Source of the DNA: Paratinospora sagittata
Lineage: Eukaryota > Streptophyta > Magnoliopsida > Ranunculales > Menispermaceae
Length of the DNA: 64,000 bases
Direction: 5' to 3'
Assembly: GCA_035771175.1 (NCBI GenBank)
Contig: CM069607.1
Location: forward strand, 17,182,001 to 17,246,000
The notes under the pieces are model-generated. The model did not search any database. It had not been told where the DNA came from and saw only the letters and a program-made list of their open reading frames with translations. Of the stretch, positions 1 to 10,154 are shown in pieces. Position numbers and translations under genes: made by a program. The stretch's first letter is position 1. The number at the start of each line of letters is the position of its first letter.

Positions 1-1057
1 ATGAGTCAAGTGATAACTCAAGTGGTAAACTTGGGTGCCTCTGTAAAGAACTTGGAGACTCAAATTGGGCAAGTGGCTACACAAATAAGTGCACAACATC
101 AACAAAACTCCTTCCCAAGCAATACTGAAGTGAATCCAAAAGAGAGGTGCATGGCTATCAAAGTAAGGTGTGGCAAAGAAGTTGAGAGTTCTCCTTTACT
201 GAACGAGGTCAAGCCGAGTTCATTTCCTTCTTCACGATCCATTCCATCATATTCACAAGCTCAAGAAGAGGTTGAAAAAGAAGTTCAAGAGGAAGTGGCA
301 CAAAAAGGCAATGGGGTTACCAATGACGAAAGACAAGAGGCTACAAAGAGGGACTTTGTTCTGGGTCACATCACATTCTCGGATAATCCGCCTATCCTAA
401 AAACCTCATTCCTTACCCTCAAAGATTTGCAAAACAAAAGTTTCATGAACAGTTTGCAAAATTTTTGGATATTTTTAAGAAGATTCACATCAACATTCCT
501 TTTGCAGCTGCTTTGGAGCAGATGCCCAACTATGTCAAGTTCATGAAGGATGTGATGTCTAAGAAGAGGAAGCTTGAGGAGTTTGAAACTGTCAAACTTA
601 CTGAGGAGTGCAGTGCCATTCTGCAGAAGAAGTTTCCCAAGTAGCTCAAATATCCAGGAAGTTTTTCTATTCCCTGTGTTATCGGTCCATCTTCTTTCGA
701 TAATGTTTTATGTGATCTTGGTGCAAGCATTAATTTGATGCCCTTGGATATTTTCAGGAAGCTTGGATTAGGAGAGGTGAAGCCCACCACTATATCCCTT
801 CAACTAGCTGACTGTTCAATCACATATCCATGGGGAATTGTTGAAGATGTGCTAAGTCAAAGTGGATAAATTTATATTTCTTGTGGACTTTGTGGTGTTG
901 GACATGGAGGAGGACGAAGAGTTACCACTCATCTTTGGGAGACCATTCCTCGCCAAGGGGAGAGCTTTGATAGATGTTGAGGGAGGAGCACTCACATTGA
1001 GAGTGAATGATGAAGAAGTCAAGTTTGACATTTACAAGTCTCCAAAGCTTCAATAAT
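1..1057 (+). pseudogene. Tat/Athila-like Ty3 gag C-terminus and retropepsin, broken
   Basis: This is the end of a Ty3 (Metaviridae) gag-pol reading frame, cut on the left by the window edge. The gag tail shows the linker LETQIGQVATQ followed by NPKERC, typical of the Tat/Athila group. The aspartic protease follows, with CDLGASINLMP at about 711-743 and LIFGRPFLAKGRALID at about 928-975; this lineage often has DLGAS in place of DSGAS. The frame is broken by a shift between about 400 and 430, a TAG stop at 642-644 and an extra base near 855. The protein would have processed the polyprotein in virus-like particles, but this copy cannot make it. Family assignment is from recalled motifs; lineage level (Tat versus Athila) is less certain. 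Confidence 0.85.
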
Positions 1058-1157
1058 AGAAGAGCGCTTGCCATAGAGTTGAGGTAATGGAGAGTAATGT
1101 TCAAGAGAGCATGATGGTGACAAGTACTTTGGAGCGAGACACGGGTTAACCAAATTT

Positions 1158-1650
1158 TGAAAAATTAGTGAAAATTGAGGAGAAGAAGCATTTTGAGTTG
1201 CCATTTGTGAGCTTTGTTGATGAAGCTCCTAAACTGAAGTTAGAAGATATGAAAAGTGTAACTCTTGCACCTTTGAATTCTCCTTGGAGTGGTGTGTTGC
1301 AAGAGGGAACATCCCATTTTGGGAAGCAACAAGTTTTTCTTGATGACAAGTTTTATAAATGGGATGATCCTTTGTTCTTTCAAGGAAGCAAAAATCAAGC
1401 TACCATGTAAAGTTTGCTTGAAAAAGGAGTACTACATATTCTTCATGACTGTCATGCTTCATGTTGTGGCGAACATTTTAGTGCAACAAGGACAACTTTA
1501 AAGGTCTTTCAAGATGGTTTCGATTGGCCTACTTTGTTTGAAGATACTGAGATCTTTGTGGAAGCATGTGCTAAATGCAATCAAAAGACGCACTATTTTC
1601 GCCAAGCCAACCGGAAGGAGGAGATGTTCTTTTACTATGAACCGCCATGA
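1158..1650 (+). pseudogene. Ty3 post-protease linker joined to integrase zinc-binding domain
   Basis: Reading on from the protease, a charged linker leads directly to the stretch preceding integrase (KWDDPLFF) and then to an H2C2 zinc-binding domain: HDCH near 1,447-1,458, a second His in GEHFSATRTTLK, and the Cys pair CAKC near 1,567-1,578. The frame has a TAA stop at 1,408-1,410 and ends at 1,648-1,650 just after the zinc finger, so no DDE catalytic core is present. RT and RNase H, which normally lie between protease and integrase, are absent, meaning about 2 kb or more has been lost inside the element. Whether this is a one-off deletion or a non-autonomous family can only be told from other copies. 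Confidence 0.8.
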
Positions 1651-3277
1651 GCAAGAGAAGAGAAAGTCTAGCTAATGATTATAAATAAGCGCTTGTTGGG
1701 AGGCAACTCAACCGTTTTTGTTTATGCTTTTGTTTATTTCTAGTCATTGTAGTATAGAAGTTGAGTTTTTACTTTTCACTAATGACATCTCTTTATGTTA
1801 TTCTCCAGGTACTCATTCAAATTTAGAAGTCCTCATCAACAACAAGAGAAGGAGAATCATTGTGGAAGCCTCTACCCAAGTGGTTTAGGAGAGTTTTGTT
1901 ATCCTTTATCTCTTTATCTTGCTTTGTAGTTGTTTTGCATTGAGGACAATGCTTAGTTTGGGGAGAGTTTGAATTTTATGTCTTAGTGAAAAAGTTGAGT
2001 GAATCTTTTTTGAAAATTTAAATTTTTGAGTTTTGATTATGAATAAATCCATATTCCCTTATGAACTTTGATCTTGTATGTATGATCTATGAAAAGGCTA
2101 GCACTTGGTTTTGAACATGATCTGTGGAAAATTAGAAAGTACTCTTAAGTCTGTGTGCTTGATTTGCTTTGCCATGTTTATTGGAAATTTTTGTTGACTT
2201 TTGAGTATAAAATTATGATCATGAGTTCCACTTGCTATTTAAATTGAGATTTTGCAAGTTAAGCTTCATTGAATCTCACTTTTCAAACTGAACTCTAGAA
2301 CTTGTTTGATCACTTCTTGAGGCGAAATCTTAGGAATAACACCATGAGAGATATGATTTAGGCCAATTTTGGACAGTTTGAGATATAAAACCCATCTAGT
2401 TGTGTATTACCCCTAGTCACCCTATTTTGAGCCTTATATACTGTTCTTTGTCACCTACAATGATTAGCCAACGCCTTTGATTGATATTCCCCTGTTTTTC
2501 ACCCTGGCACCCATAACTCTTTGAATAGATGAATTATAATGGGTTGGGTCATTTTCATGGGAATTTATGTGTAAATGTGCTATGGAATGAGAATGTATGT
2601 GAAGGTGATGAGAAAATATCAAAATGGTTCAAAATATGTGAAAAAGAAGAAAAAGAAATATGAAGAAGAAAAATAATGAAAAGAAAAAGTACAGTTCTTC
2701 ATAAATGAGTGAATTGAATAAGTTTAGGGGAATGTAAAGGGTGATGTGATGATTCATTTTGTAAGGCACAAGATGTTTAAAGGTGCTGCGTATAAAAGAT
2801 GTTTTGGGTGTATTAAACTTTATTTTATCCATGTTATCAAACCCTTAACTTGGCCTTACATTACAAACTAACAAAATCCTATTGATCTTAATTGGTGTGA
2901 GTCCTAGATTAGTGGAGAGAAGTATGAAAAGCAAGCATATGAAGTTCATGTTTTGTTTTGTTGAGATTATATTTTTATCTTGCTTGCATTGGTCTATATA
3001 ATTTATGAGTGGTCATGTGAATGATTTCTTGTGCTTGTTTGTCAATGAGGATAGAAGAGAATGCATTGCTTTTCAAATTGAAATTCTAGACAACAAGTTT
3101 AAACTTTCAAAGTTTTCCTTGAGTTGTGTTGTATGAAATGTATGTTGTCTTTCAGATCATAAAAACTCATTCTGCAAGTTAAATCTTTGTTCATTTTGGA
3201 ATATGTGAGAAGTTTGTTCGATCATCATTCATTTTTCTCTTTGCTTGGGACGATCAAATTCTAAGTTTGGGGGAATT
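1651..3277 (+). other. 3' non-coding region and polypurine tract of the Tat-like element
   Basis: No ORF of note is present. The conserved string AGCGCTTGTTGGGAGGCAAC at 1,689-1,708 is familiar from the 3' regions of plant Tat/Athila elements. A first purine-rich copy (CTTAGTTTGGGGAGAG, near 1,951) and the likely functional polypurine tract (AAGTTTGGGGGAA, about 3,263-3,275) both occur; the second abuts the LTR start. The rest is AT-rich and shows nothing else I can name. Confidence 0.7.
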
Positions 3278-5110
3278 TGATAAGTTGAGTTTTAGTAGTT
3301 AGTTTGTATGTTAATTTGATAGATTTTTGGGCTCATTTAGTTGGTTTTTAGGTGTTTTTACATGATTAGTATATTTAGTTGTTTTAGATGCATTTAGGTT
3401 TTATTTTAGGTTTTTATAGGTTTTTATCATGAATAAATGACTTTTTGATACATATTAATATCATAGAAGTCACATGTTTTGAGTACATTGCATTTTAATT
3501 AATACTTTGATTAATTGCATAGAATTTACATTCGTTTATATTTTGTTTTGTACGTAAATAAAGAGCTTAAAAGTGGGTTGAAACAAGGTTCAAATGGTGT
3601 TCAAAAGAAGTCAAGAATATGTGCAAAACATGTGCAAGAAGTGTGCAAAAAAGTGGAAAAATTGGCTAAGTCCACAAATCAGCACCACAAAAACCTGTGA
3701 GTGGGCGTTGCGGCGCCCAGATGCAAAGAAGGGGTGCTGAAAACCCGTGGGTGGGAGCCGCGGCGCCGGTGTTCGCAAAATTTCGGGACTTCATTTTTTG
3801 AGCGAGTTTTCATGCCTATTTTGGTCTTTTGACCCACTTAAGTGTAAAATACGATTTAGGGTTTGAATTGAGAATTATCAAAGTAGAGAATGAGGTTAGA
3901 GAGTGTGAAAAAAGAGGCAAGAAAAGAATAAGAGAATTGGAGGCTTGAAGGAACCAAGGACAAGGAGAAGATTAAGCTACCGTCAAAGGGGGATTCGAGC
4001 CTTTGATTTCACTTTCCTGTATCTTGAAATATTTTATTCCATTGTTTAATTTCTTTTTCATCTTGTATCCATGAACATGAATATGAGCTAAGTTCTTGAT
4101 CTAGAGGTTTGAATGATTTATGTTTGATTTTATGGGTTAATGCTTATTTCTTTGTTATTGAATTAATTTATGAATTTATTTGCAATTCCATATGCTTAAT
4201 GCCTTTAATTTGCTGGCCACTAATTGAATGAAGTTAGATTTGATTTCTTACACTCGAGAGATGTGTTATCAAATCAGATCTGGGAATTTGTGACCTAGAT
4301 TAGTAGTATTGAGTCGAGAGACCTACGAAATCCTTTGAAATAAGATAATATGAATCACAAATATTAAGGCATGATTGGCTTGTTAGTTTACACTCGAGAG
4401 AGGAAATTAATAGGTTAAGTGTAGATTTTCAAATTGACACTCGAGAAAGGTATTTGATTGGGATAGGATTCATGATTTATAAATTTATTAACTAAATCAA
4501 TAAAACATATTGATTTCACATTTAACTTATATGGCCCTATAGTATACTTGATGAAGTATATTTTGATGGTCACAAACAAAGTATTTTTTGGTGCTAACAA
4601 ACGTTTATCAAGAACTTATCACTGCACCAAAAGAAAAGCAAAAAGCCAAGGAATGACTCGATCAAGGAACTAAAAGCTTACATCCAATGGTCAAGCTCAT
4701 TTCAACTAACAGACTTCAACGATCACATCATGATTTCAAGATCATTTCACTCGAATGTTTCGATCAAGCTTCAAGACTACATCTCTCGATCAACGTTCAA
4801 GTCATTCAACTCCGAATTGCTCTCATTGAAGATCTCATAATGAAGAGTTGGATCTAACGGTTATGAGAAATAAGAATACACAAAGTATCTGAGGTATATC
4901 TTTCTCTAATCGTTATTGCTCAAAATGTTTTTCAAAACCATGCATATATCATTTTCATATGTTTTCTAAATCTGCATGTTTTGATTTCATGTTTTTAACT
5001 ATATTTCAAATGATTTAATACTATATATTTAATTTGAAATATACCAAATTTTTATTCGCATTTATTGAATATTTTATCACGAGTAAAAACTATTTTCAAA
5101 GAATCTTTCA

Positions 5111-5630
5111 GGATGCTAATGAAATAGCAGCACTCTCCTGAACTTGTTAAGTCAGAACGCTGATAGGTCATTTGGACGCTGATAATGCTCAAGGTTGAAA
5201 TGAACCGATTAATCAGGACGCTTACTTATATAGTAGCAGTCTTATTTATTAGTCAACCTCTGGAGTTGACTCAGCATCAACTGACTGAAAGATCTTTTAA
5301 AAGATATTCAAAGAATGTTTCTTTGAGGACGTTGATGGTTATAAGAGTATTAAACTATCAGGACGCTTATGTTTTAAAAAGAAGGACGCTTACTACATAA
5401 GGACGCTCACTCATTCAGTAGTGCCCTCATAAGTATAGTCTTAAATAAAGTCAGGATGCTAACTGTGTAGTAGCGCCCTTAGAACAATAAAATGAGTCAG
5501 GACACTCACAACTAGGTCGCGCCCTCACTTATCGCTCAGCAGGACGCTTATACGGAATAAGCGCCCTCAAAGAACAAAGTGACAAAGTTGACATTATGCG
5601 TGAGGACACTGATTGTGGAATCAGGACGCT
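5111..5630 (+). repeat. U3 array of GGACGCT / AGCGCCC sites (family 1 copy a)
   Basis: Exact GGACGCT occurs at 5,174, 5,216, 5,361, 5,384, 5,401, 5,542 and 5,624. AGCGCCC in inverted sense occurs at 5,472 and 5,560, with several one-base variants between. The sites lie upstream of the TATA box at 5,901, so in U3. They stand out as CpG-bearing islands in AT-rich DNA. Confidence 0.85.
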
Positions 5631-5900
5631 AATTCAACTATGGTCACTGCTCTGACACGTACACCATATCGGTTTACTTTTCAGAACAAATCTCTGCACA
5701 AGAACTTTTTAGATAAATCAGAGATCTTCTCTGATGCATGAATCGGGGTATCCTGAAATTCTCCTTATTCATGCTATCTGGAAAGAACCAGAATGTTAGA
5801 GAAAATCGCAGTTGCTATTTTCATATAACATTCTAGCCATTGTGTGAAAACGTTTACATTTTTTGAACTTCAAATGTCTAACGACTTTGTCCTACTAAGT

Positions 5901-5910
5901 CTATAAATAC
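5901..5910 (+). promoter_or_regulatory. TATA box of the family 1 solo LTR
   Basis: CTATAAATAC lies about 1.35 kb into the LTR and is repeated at the matching place in the second copy (28,912). It divides the U3 array from the transcribed hairpin array and marks the probable U3/R boundary some 30 bp downstream. Confidence 0.7.
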
Positions 5911-6647
5911 CAACACTTAAGACCAAACAACTTGCCAATCACTTTGTGTTGTGCCAATACTTTTTGAAAGTTAGTCTGTGTCAAAATGAATTTCATTTTT
6001 CTAATCTTTCAAAGTATTTTTCACTGATACCTATACGATTTTAATATTGAGTTTCAAATATATTTCTATCTTTGAAAATTTGTTTTTATATTGGTATCAA
6101 CTCAAATTCTCAGCACCGATTCATATCTGGTATCATTCATGATGATGATAGAATTTGAGAAATAGTTCAATATATAAAGTTGTACTCGATTTCATATCTT
6201 AAGTACTGTATTGAACTATATCAGTAGTTGAGTTAAACTACTGATCGTTGAACCATAAGTTTTCATACATATATTCTATATCTATTTTGGAAACTATCTG
6301 TGTCTTAGATTTACACCAGTCCTCTGTTTTTTACGTCAATATTTGTTTGGTATATTTTATATTTTGATAAAGCACTGATTTTCATATCATATCATTCATG
6401 CTTTTCGAAACTGCACTTTAGCAATACCGAACATTGAAAGGTAAAGGACGGAAGGTGTATTTCAACTTAGCATTACCCATTTCACATTTCATATCTTTGT
6501 AATGCTATGTAATGTACTTATTGTAAAGTGTTCTACTTTGTTAGAACCAACATTATTGAATTGTAATTTTCTGGTGTGTTTCAGTGTGAAACAACCAGGA
6601 CAAGTGGACGTGGTTCACTTAAGTGATTTCAGGTTTGAAATCACAAC

Positions 6648-7113
6648 GGTTCTTCCTGATCTCGTAAAAGGAACATGGGTTCATCCCAACCCGAAAAAAG
6701 GAAACCGGTTCAGCCTCATCCAATAAAAGGGTAGGTGTGTCTTTAACCTTAAAAAAGATAGGTTATCTCTCAGCCTTTAAAAGAGAAATCGGTTCATCCT
6801 CATCCAGTAAAAGGGGTAGGTGTGTCCTTAACCTTAAAAATGATAGGTTATCTCTCAGCCTTAAAAGAGAAACTGGTTGTTCCTTATCCCGCAAAAGGAT
6901 TACGGTTCTTCCTTAGCTAGTAAAAGGAACATGGGTGTCTTCTCATCCCGAAAAAAGGAAATTGGTTCATCCTTAGCCATTAAAAGGAACATGGGTTTTT
7001 CTTAATCCCGAAAAAAAGGAAAATGGTTCATCCTTAGCCCATGAAAGGATAAGTTTGCCTTTACCCTGTAAAAGGGCAGTTGTAACAGTTTGGTTCTCAC
7101 CCGTAAGATAATC
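6648..7113 (+). repeat. Array of about 16 hairpin units in R/U5 (family 1 copy a)
   Basis: Units of about 28-32 bp begin with GGTT and contain two short complementary arms around a loop like ATCCCGTAA. Arms differ between units but usually stay paired: TTCCT with AGGAA, TCTCT with AGAGA, TCTTT with AAAGA, CCTTT with AAAGG. The last unit has the arm TTCTC and loop ACCCGTAA. The array is downstream of the TATA box, so it would lie in the RNA leader. Confidence 0.85.
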
Positions 7114-7581
7114 AGTTAGTGGATTGAGTAAATCCTAATCGGGAGATTAGGTATTGGACGTAGGCTTGGCCAAACCACTATAAATCTGTGTGTCAAACAT
7201 TTGTAATTTAGTCTATATTCTAATTTGCATCATGTTCCAATACACTCATGTAAATCACTAAGTTATTGGAAGATAATTTTAAAATTGACCATCGCACCCA
7301 ATTCACCGCTCTCTTGGGTGGGACCAACATTCACTCCTCTAGAATTGTCATTCATTGATTTACACCCATTTTCAATTATTTTTGCATTAATTCATTTTAA
7401 TTTGTTTAAATTTTATTCCAGCACATAAAATCACCCATTTTGATCACCTAGATAATATTAAAATCTTAGTATTCTGGGCATTATATTAGTAAAATTATTT
7501 TTTCCTGAGGACGATAACTTGACTAACCTCGGTTTTATAACTTGACTATCGTACACTTGCGATACAAAATATTCACGATCA

Positions 7582-8195
7582 ATGGTTAAAGAGTCGTTAC
7601 CTATTTTGTCGACACTAGTGATCTTTCCTTTGTTGTTGTCTCCAATTGGGACAACTCCTCAATCTTTATGAGTAAGACTTGGGAATGTTTATCTATCACC
7701 GGTCATATGCCTAGAACACCCGCTATCCAGATACCATGATTCATGCTTGGAGTCATCTTACATCATATGAAAAATCTTTGATTTTGGTACCCAAAATCCT
7801 TTGAGTCCTTGAGGGTTAGCATCACAGATGGATTTTTCTATCCATGCTAATTTTCCCTTATGTTTGTGTATGATAGGGCATCTTACTACGGTATTTCCTT
7901 GCTTATTGCAATGGTGGCAAATAGGCCTTTTGGTCAGTATATGGTCATAGATTCTTTGTTTATGTCCTACACTATATCATAGACTGACTTTGTTGAATGC
8001 ACATCTTTGTGAACTCAACATCATGTCAAACATCTTTTGTCCATTAGTGAATTTGGTTACTATAGACGTTAGATTTTCCACACTTTTTCTAAGTGTCTCT
8101 TTCCTCACTAACCTTTTCAATATTCACCTCTAAAGCACCATTGCTCACAAGATGTGACTATATTTCTTCTAAGGCTGTGATCAAGGCATTTTTCA
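7582..8195 (-). pseudogene. Sirevirus-like copia gag tail and protease start, broken
   Basis: Read on the minus strand, the gag end contains FDMMLSSQRC, then a CCHC zinc knuckle at about 7,919-7,876 in which the His is replaced by Asn (CHHCNKQGNTVVRC). A linker with FWVPKSKI follows, then the copia protease signature YLDSGCSRHMTGD near 7,735-7,693, followed by a stop. The order gag-knuckle-protease is that of Ty1/copia elements, and CSRHMTGD with this linker is common in Sireviruses. The frame is interrupted and truncated at both ends, on the low-coordinate side by the Tat LTR end at 7,581. Confidence 0.8.
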
Positions 8196-9827
8196 GGATC
8201 TTTCTCAAACAATTAATATACATGAACAAGCAATAATGCAGGAATGTAAATAAAGCAATAAAGTGGACAATGCGCAGCAATATGTAATGGTTCGGCTTCC
8301 CAATAAGCATACCTCCACTACCTAGTCTCCCCGATTAGGATTTCCAAAACCTTTCACTAAACTGATCCTACTTCACGGGTGAGGATCAAACTGAATAAAA
8401 ACTTTGATTCTTCACAGGAGAATCTTCCCAACTAGCACACTTGATAGATTTCAGTGATACAACAATTAATCAACATGAAATTTGTTCAACAAGGGAACAA
8501 ACTCCAAGAAAGGAACGAAGTATAACTTTAGATAATCTCTTACAGAATTTCTCAGCCACTTTAATACTAAAAGCATGCACAGCAGAAAATTGAATAATCA
8601 AAATGATATTTATCTCGAAACGAGCTAGAAACGAGATATGTAATAGAGCTCAAGATGATGAACAATTTTTGTACAAATGAAAATACCAGAATCTCAGTGC
8701 ATCAACATGTGTATTCAAATCATCAATGGTGGCTGCCTTTAGTTTCAGAGCAAAAATAGTTTCAAAAATGATATTAAAAGTTCTTAGTCCTTACAATAGG
8801 GTTTAATGATTGTTTAAATAGAAAACTATCGTTCAAAACCCTAAAACTATCATGAGTGGCAAAGATTAAAAGATTTAATCATGTATTTGTGAAATCAATG
8901 ACCCACAATGGTCGCTCAAGTTGAAAACCCAAAAATGAGCAAAATTGGAAAAAAATAGGTTGGAGTGCGTTTCAAGGAAGTGGAGTGCGTTTCATGAATC
9001 CCGAGAGAAAATAGCACAATTTCACAACCCAGCTGGAAACGCGTTTCATGAGACCCGAGACAAAAATGCATATTTTTTGTCAACCTAGCTGGAACACGTT
9101 TCAAAAGGATGAAACGTCTTCCATAGAGCCCGAGGCAAAAGCACATTAAAATGGATTTTGTATAGCTAGAACGCGTTTCACAAGACCCGAGAGTTATGCA
9201 CACCCTTTGCCTTGTGCTTGGAACGTGTTTCTCCTTGTTGGAGTGCGTTTAAGCTTGACAGAGGCAAATGAGATGTGTTTTCGCTACATGAATGCGTTCC
9301 ATAGAGTTGGAATGCATTCCACGAGTTCTTTGAAATCGTCTATATATCCAGAATACCGCTTAAATTCTATGAGTGATAAAACGATAGAAACCAAGTTAAA
9401 CCACGGTTAAATCTTCAAGTAAGATCGAAGGGATAAAAACTTTGAGAGGTGGAATTCGATTCGGTTAAACACGTGATAAGATAAGTGGTTGATCAATTAC
9501 TGAAAGAAACTTACAACCTAGAAAGATCTAAAGCAGTTACAATGTTTCGAGACGTTCCATTCTTGTGTTTTGATTTTTGGTTGACTTTAGTTGACCTTTA
9601 TCTTGACTTCAGTTGACTTGTTGTGTTTACACATCAGAGTTCCTTAGTATTTGTGCTTTAGGTCTTACTTTTAGAACTTCTACGCTTAATGAGTGTATTA
9701 TTTCTATTTCTGACTTTAAGACTTATAACACATTAAACTAAAATATGCTCAACACACAAGTTAGATAACATAAAAATATCGTTTGGAATCATCAAAAGTG
9801 CAAAGGGTGAGGGTCATGAAGCCAACA
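8196..9827 (-). mobile_element. Sirevirus-like LTR, minus strand, 3'-truncated
   Basis: The LTR starts (minus sense) TGTTGGCTTCATGACCC at 9,827, directly after a polypurine tract. It contains a U3 block of repeated GGARCGCGTTTC-like motifs at about 8,955-9,325, including the near-perfect palindrome GGAATGCATTCC at 9,309-9,320. A weak TATA-like CTATTTAAA follows near 8,815. Near 8,350-8,385 it carries the conserved hairpin with ATCCTCACCCGTGAAG and AGGATC, and near 8,290 the block around GGTTCGGCT. The usual terminal CCAACA is missing where it meets gag sequence at about 8,195. Confidence 0.8.
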
Positions 9828-10154
9828 ATCTCTCCCTTTTTGATGATTTCAAACATCTTACTCTAAGCCTGATTGAATCAACTGAAGCTTGATGAATAGA
9901 TAAGTCTTATAGATGGAACAATCACAAAAATGCATATAACGGTTGCATGTCAAAAAGATAAGCATACCAAAACATGTATCAAAGTATAACATTACATTCA
10001 TCCAAGTACTAGAGTTCAAAGAGATAGTTCAAAATAAGACAAAAGAATATAAAACTCCCCTTTAATCCTACATACTCCTCTAACTCCCCCTGAGTCTGTG
10101 CTCAGCGTAATCCACGAAATTCTCACCCCATTTGAATCATCAAAAAGAGCGAAA
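9828..10154 (-). other. 3' non-coding region with polypurine tract of the minus-strand Sirevirus
   Basis: In minus sense, GATTTCATCAAAAAGGGAGAGAT-type purine-rich sequence ends at 9,828 against the LTR start; a similar purine run (AAAGGGGAG) occurs near 10,057. Between it and the envelope-like stop codon I see no gene. Confidence 0.65.

Larger units (their letters stand above)
4549..7329 (+). mobile_element. Sirevirus-like solo LTR, family 1, copy a
   Basis: This 2.78-kb LTR starts TGATGAAGTATATTTTG and ends with CCAATTCACC...GGGACCAACA, the terminal signature of Sirevirus-like LTRs in this window. It aligns along its whole length with 27,439-30,262. The end is followed by Tat LTR sequence, not by a TGGTATCAGAGC primer site, so it is a solo LTR. 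I could not find a clean target-site duplication. It holds a GC-rich inverted-repeat array, a TATA box and a hairpin array, in that order. Confidence 0.85.
3278..7581 (+). mobile_element. Tat-like 3' LTR, split by a Sirevirus solo LTR
   Basis: The LTR begins TGATAAGTTGAGTTTTAG right after the polypurine tract and ends near CACGATCA. The same start recurs at 19,234, 36,273 and 49,694, and shared interior blocks (CACTCGAGAG motifs, GATCACCTAGATAATAT, GAGGACGATAACTTGAC near the end) confirm one LTR family. Without the inserted 4,549-7,329 block it is about 1.5 kb, matching the other copies. A GC-rich patch with GCGTTGCGGCGCCC near 3,704-3,772 is discussed under findings. The outer flank beyond 7,581 is minus-strand Sirevirus gag. 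Confidence 0.85.

Noticed and set aside
5111..5630. Regularly spaced short repeats resembling a CRISPR array
   Set aside because: Repeats are 7-bp degenerate inverted sites within a eukaryotic LTR, with no 25-35-bp direct repeat, no unique spacers of fixed length and no cas genes.
4549..7329. Target-site duplication for the family 1 solo LTR
   Set aside because: No 5-bp match directly at both borders; TTCAC occurs on the right but 31 bp away on the left, so I do not claim it.
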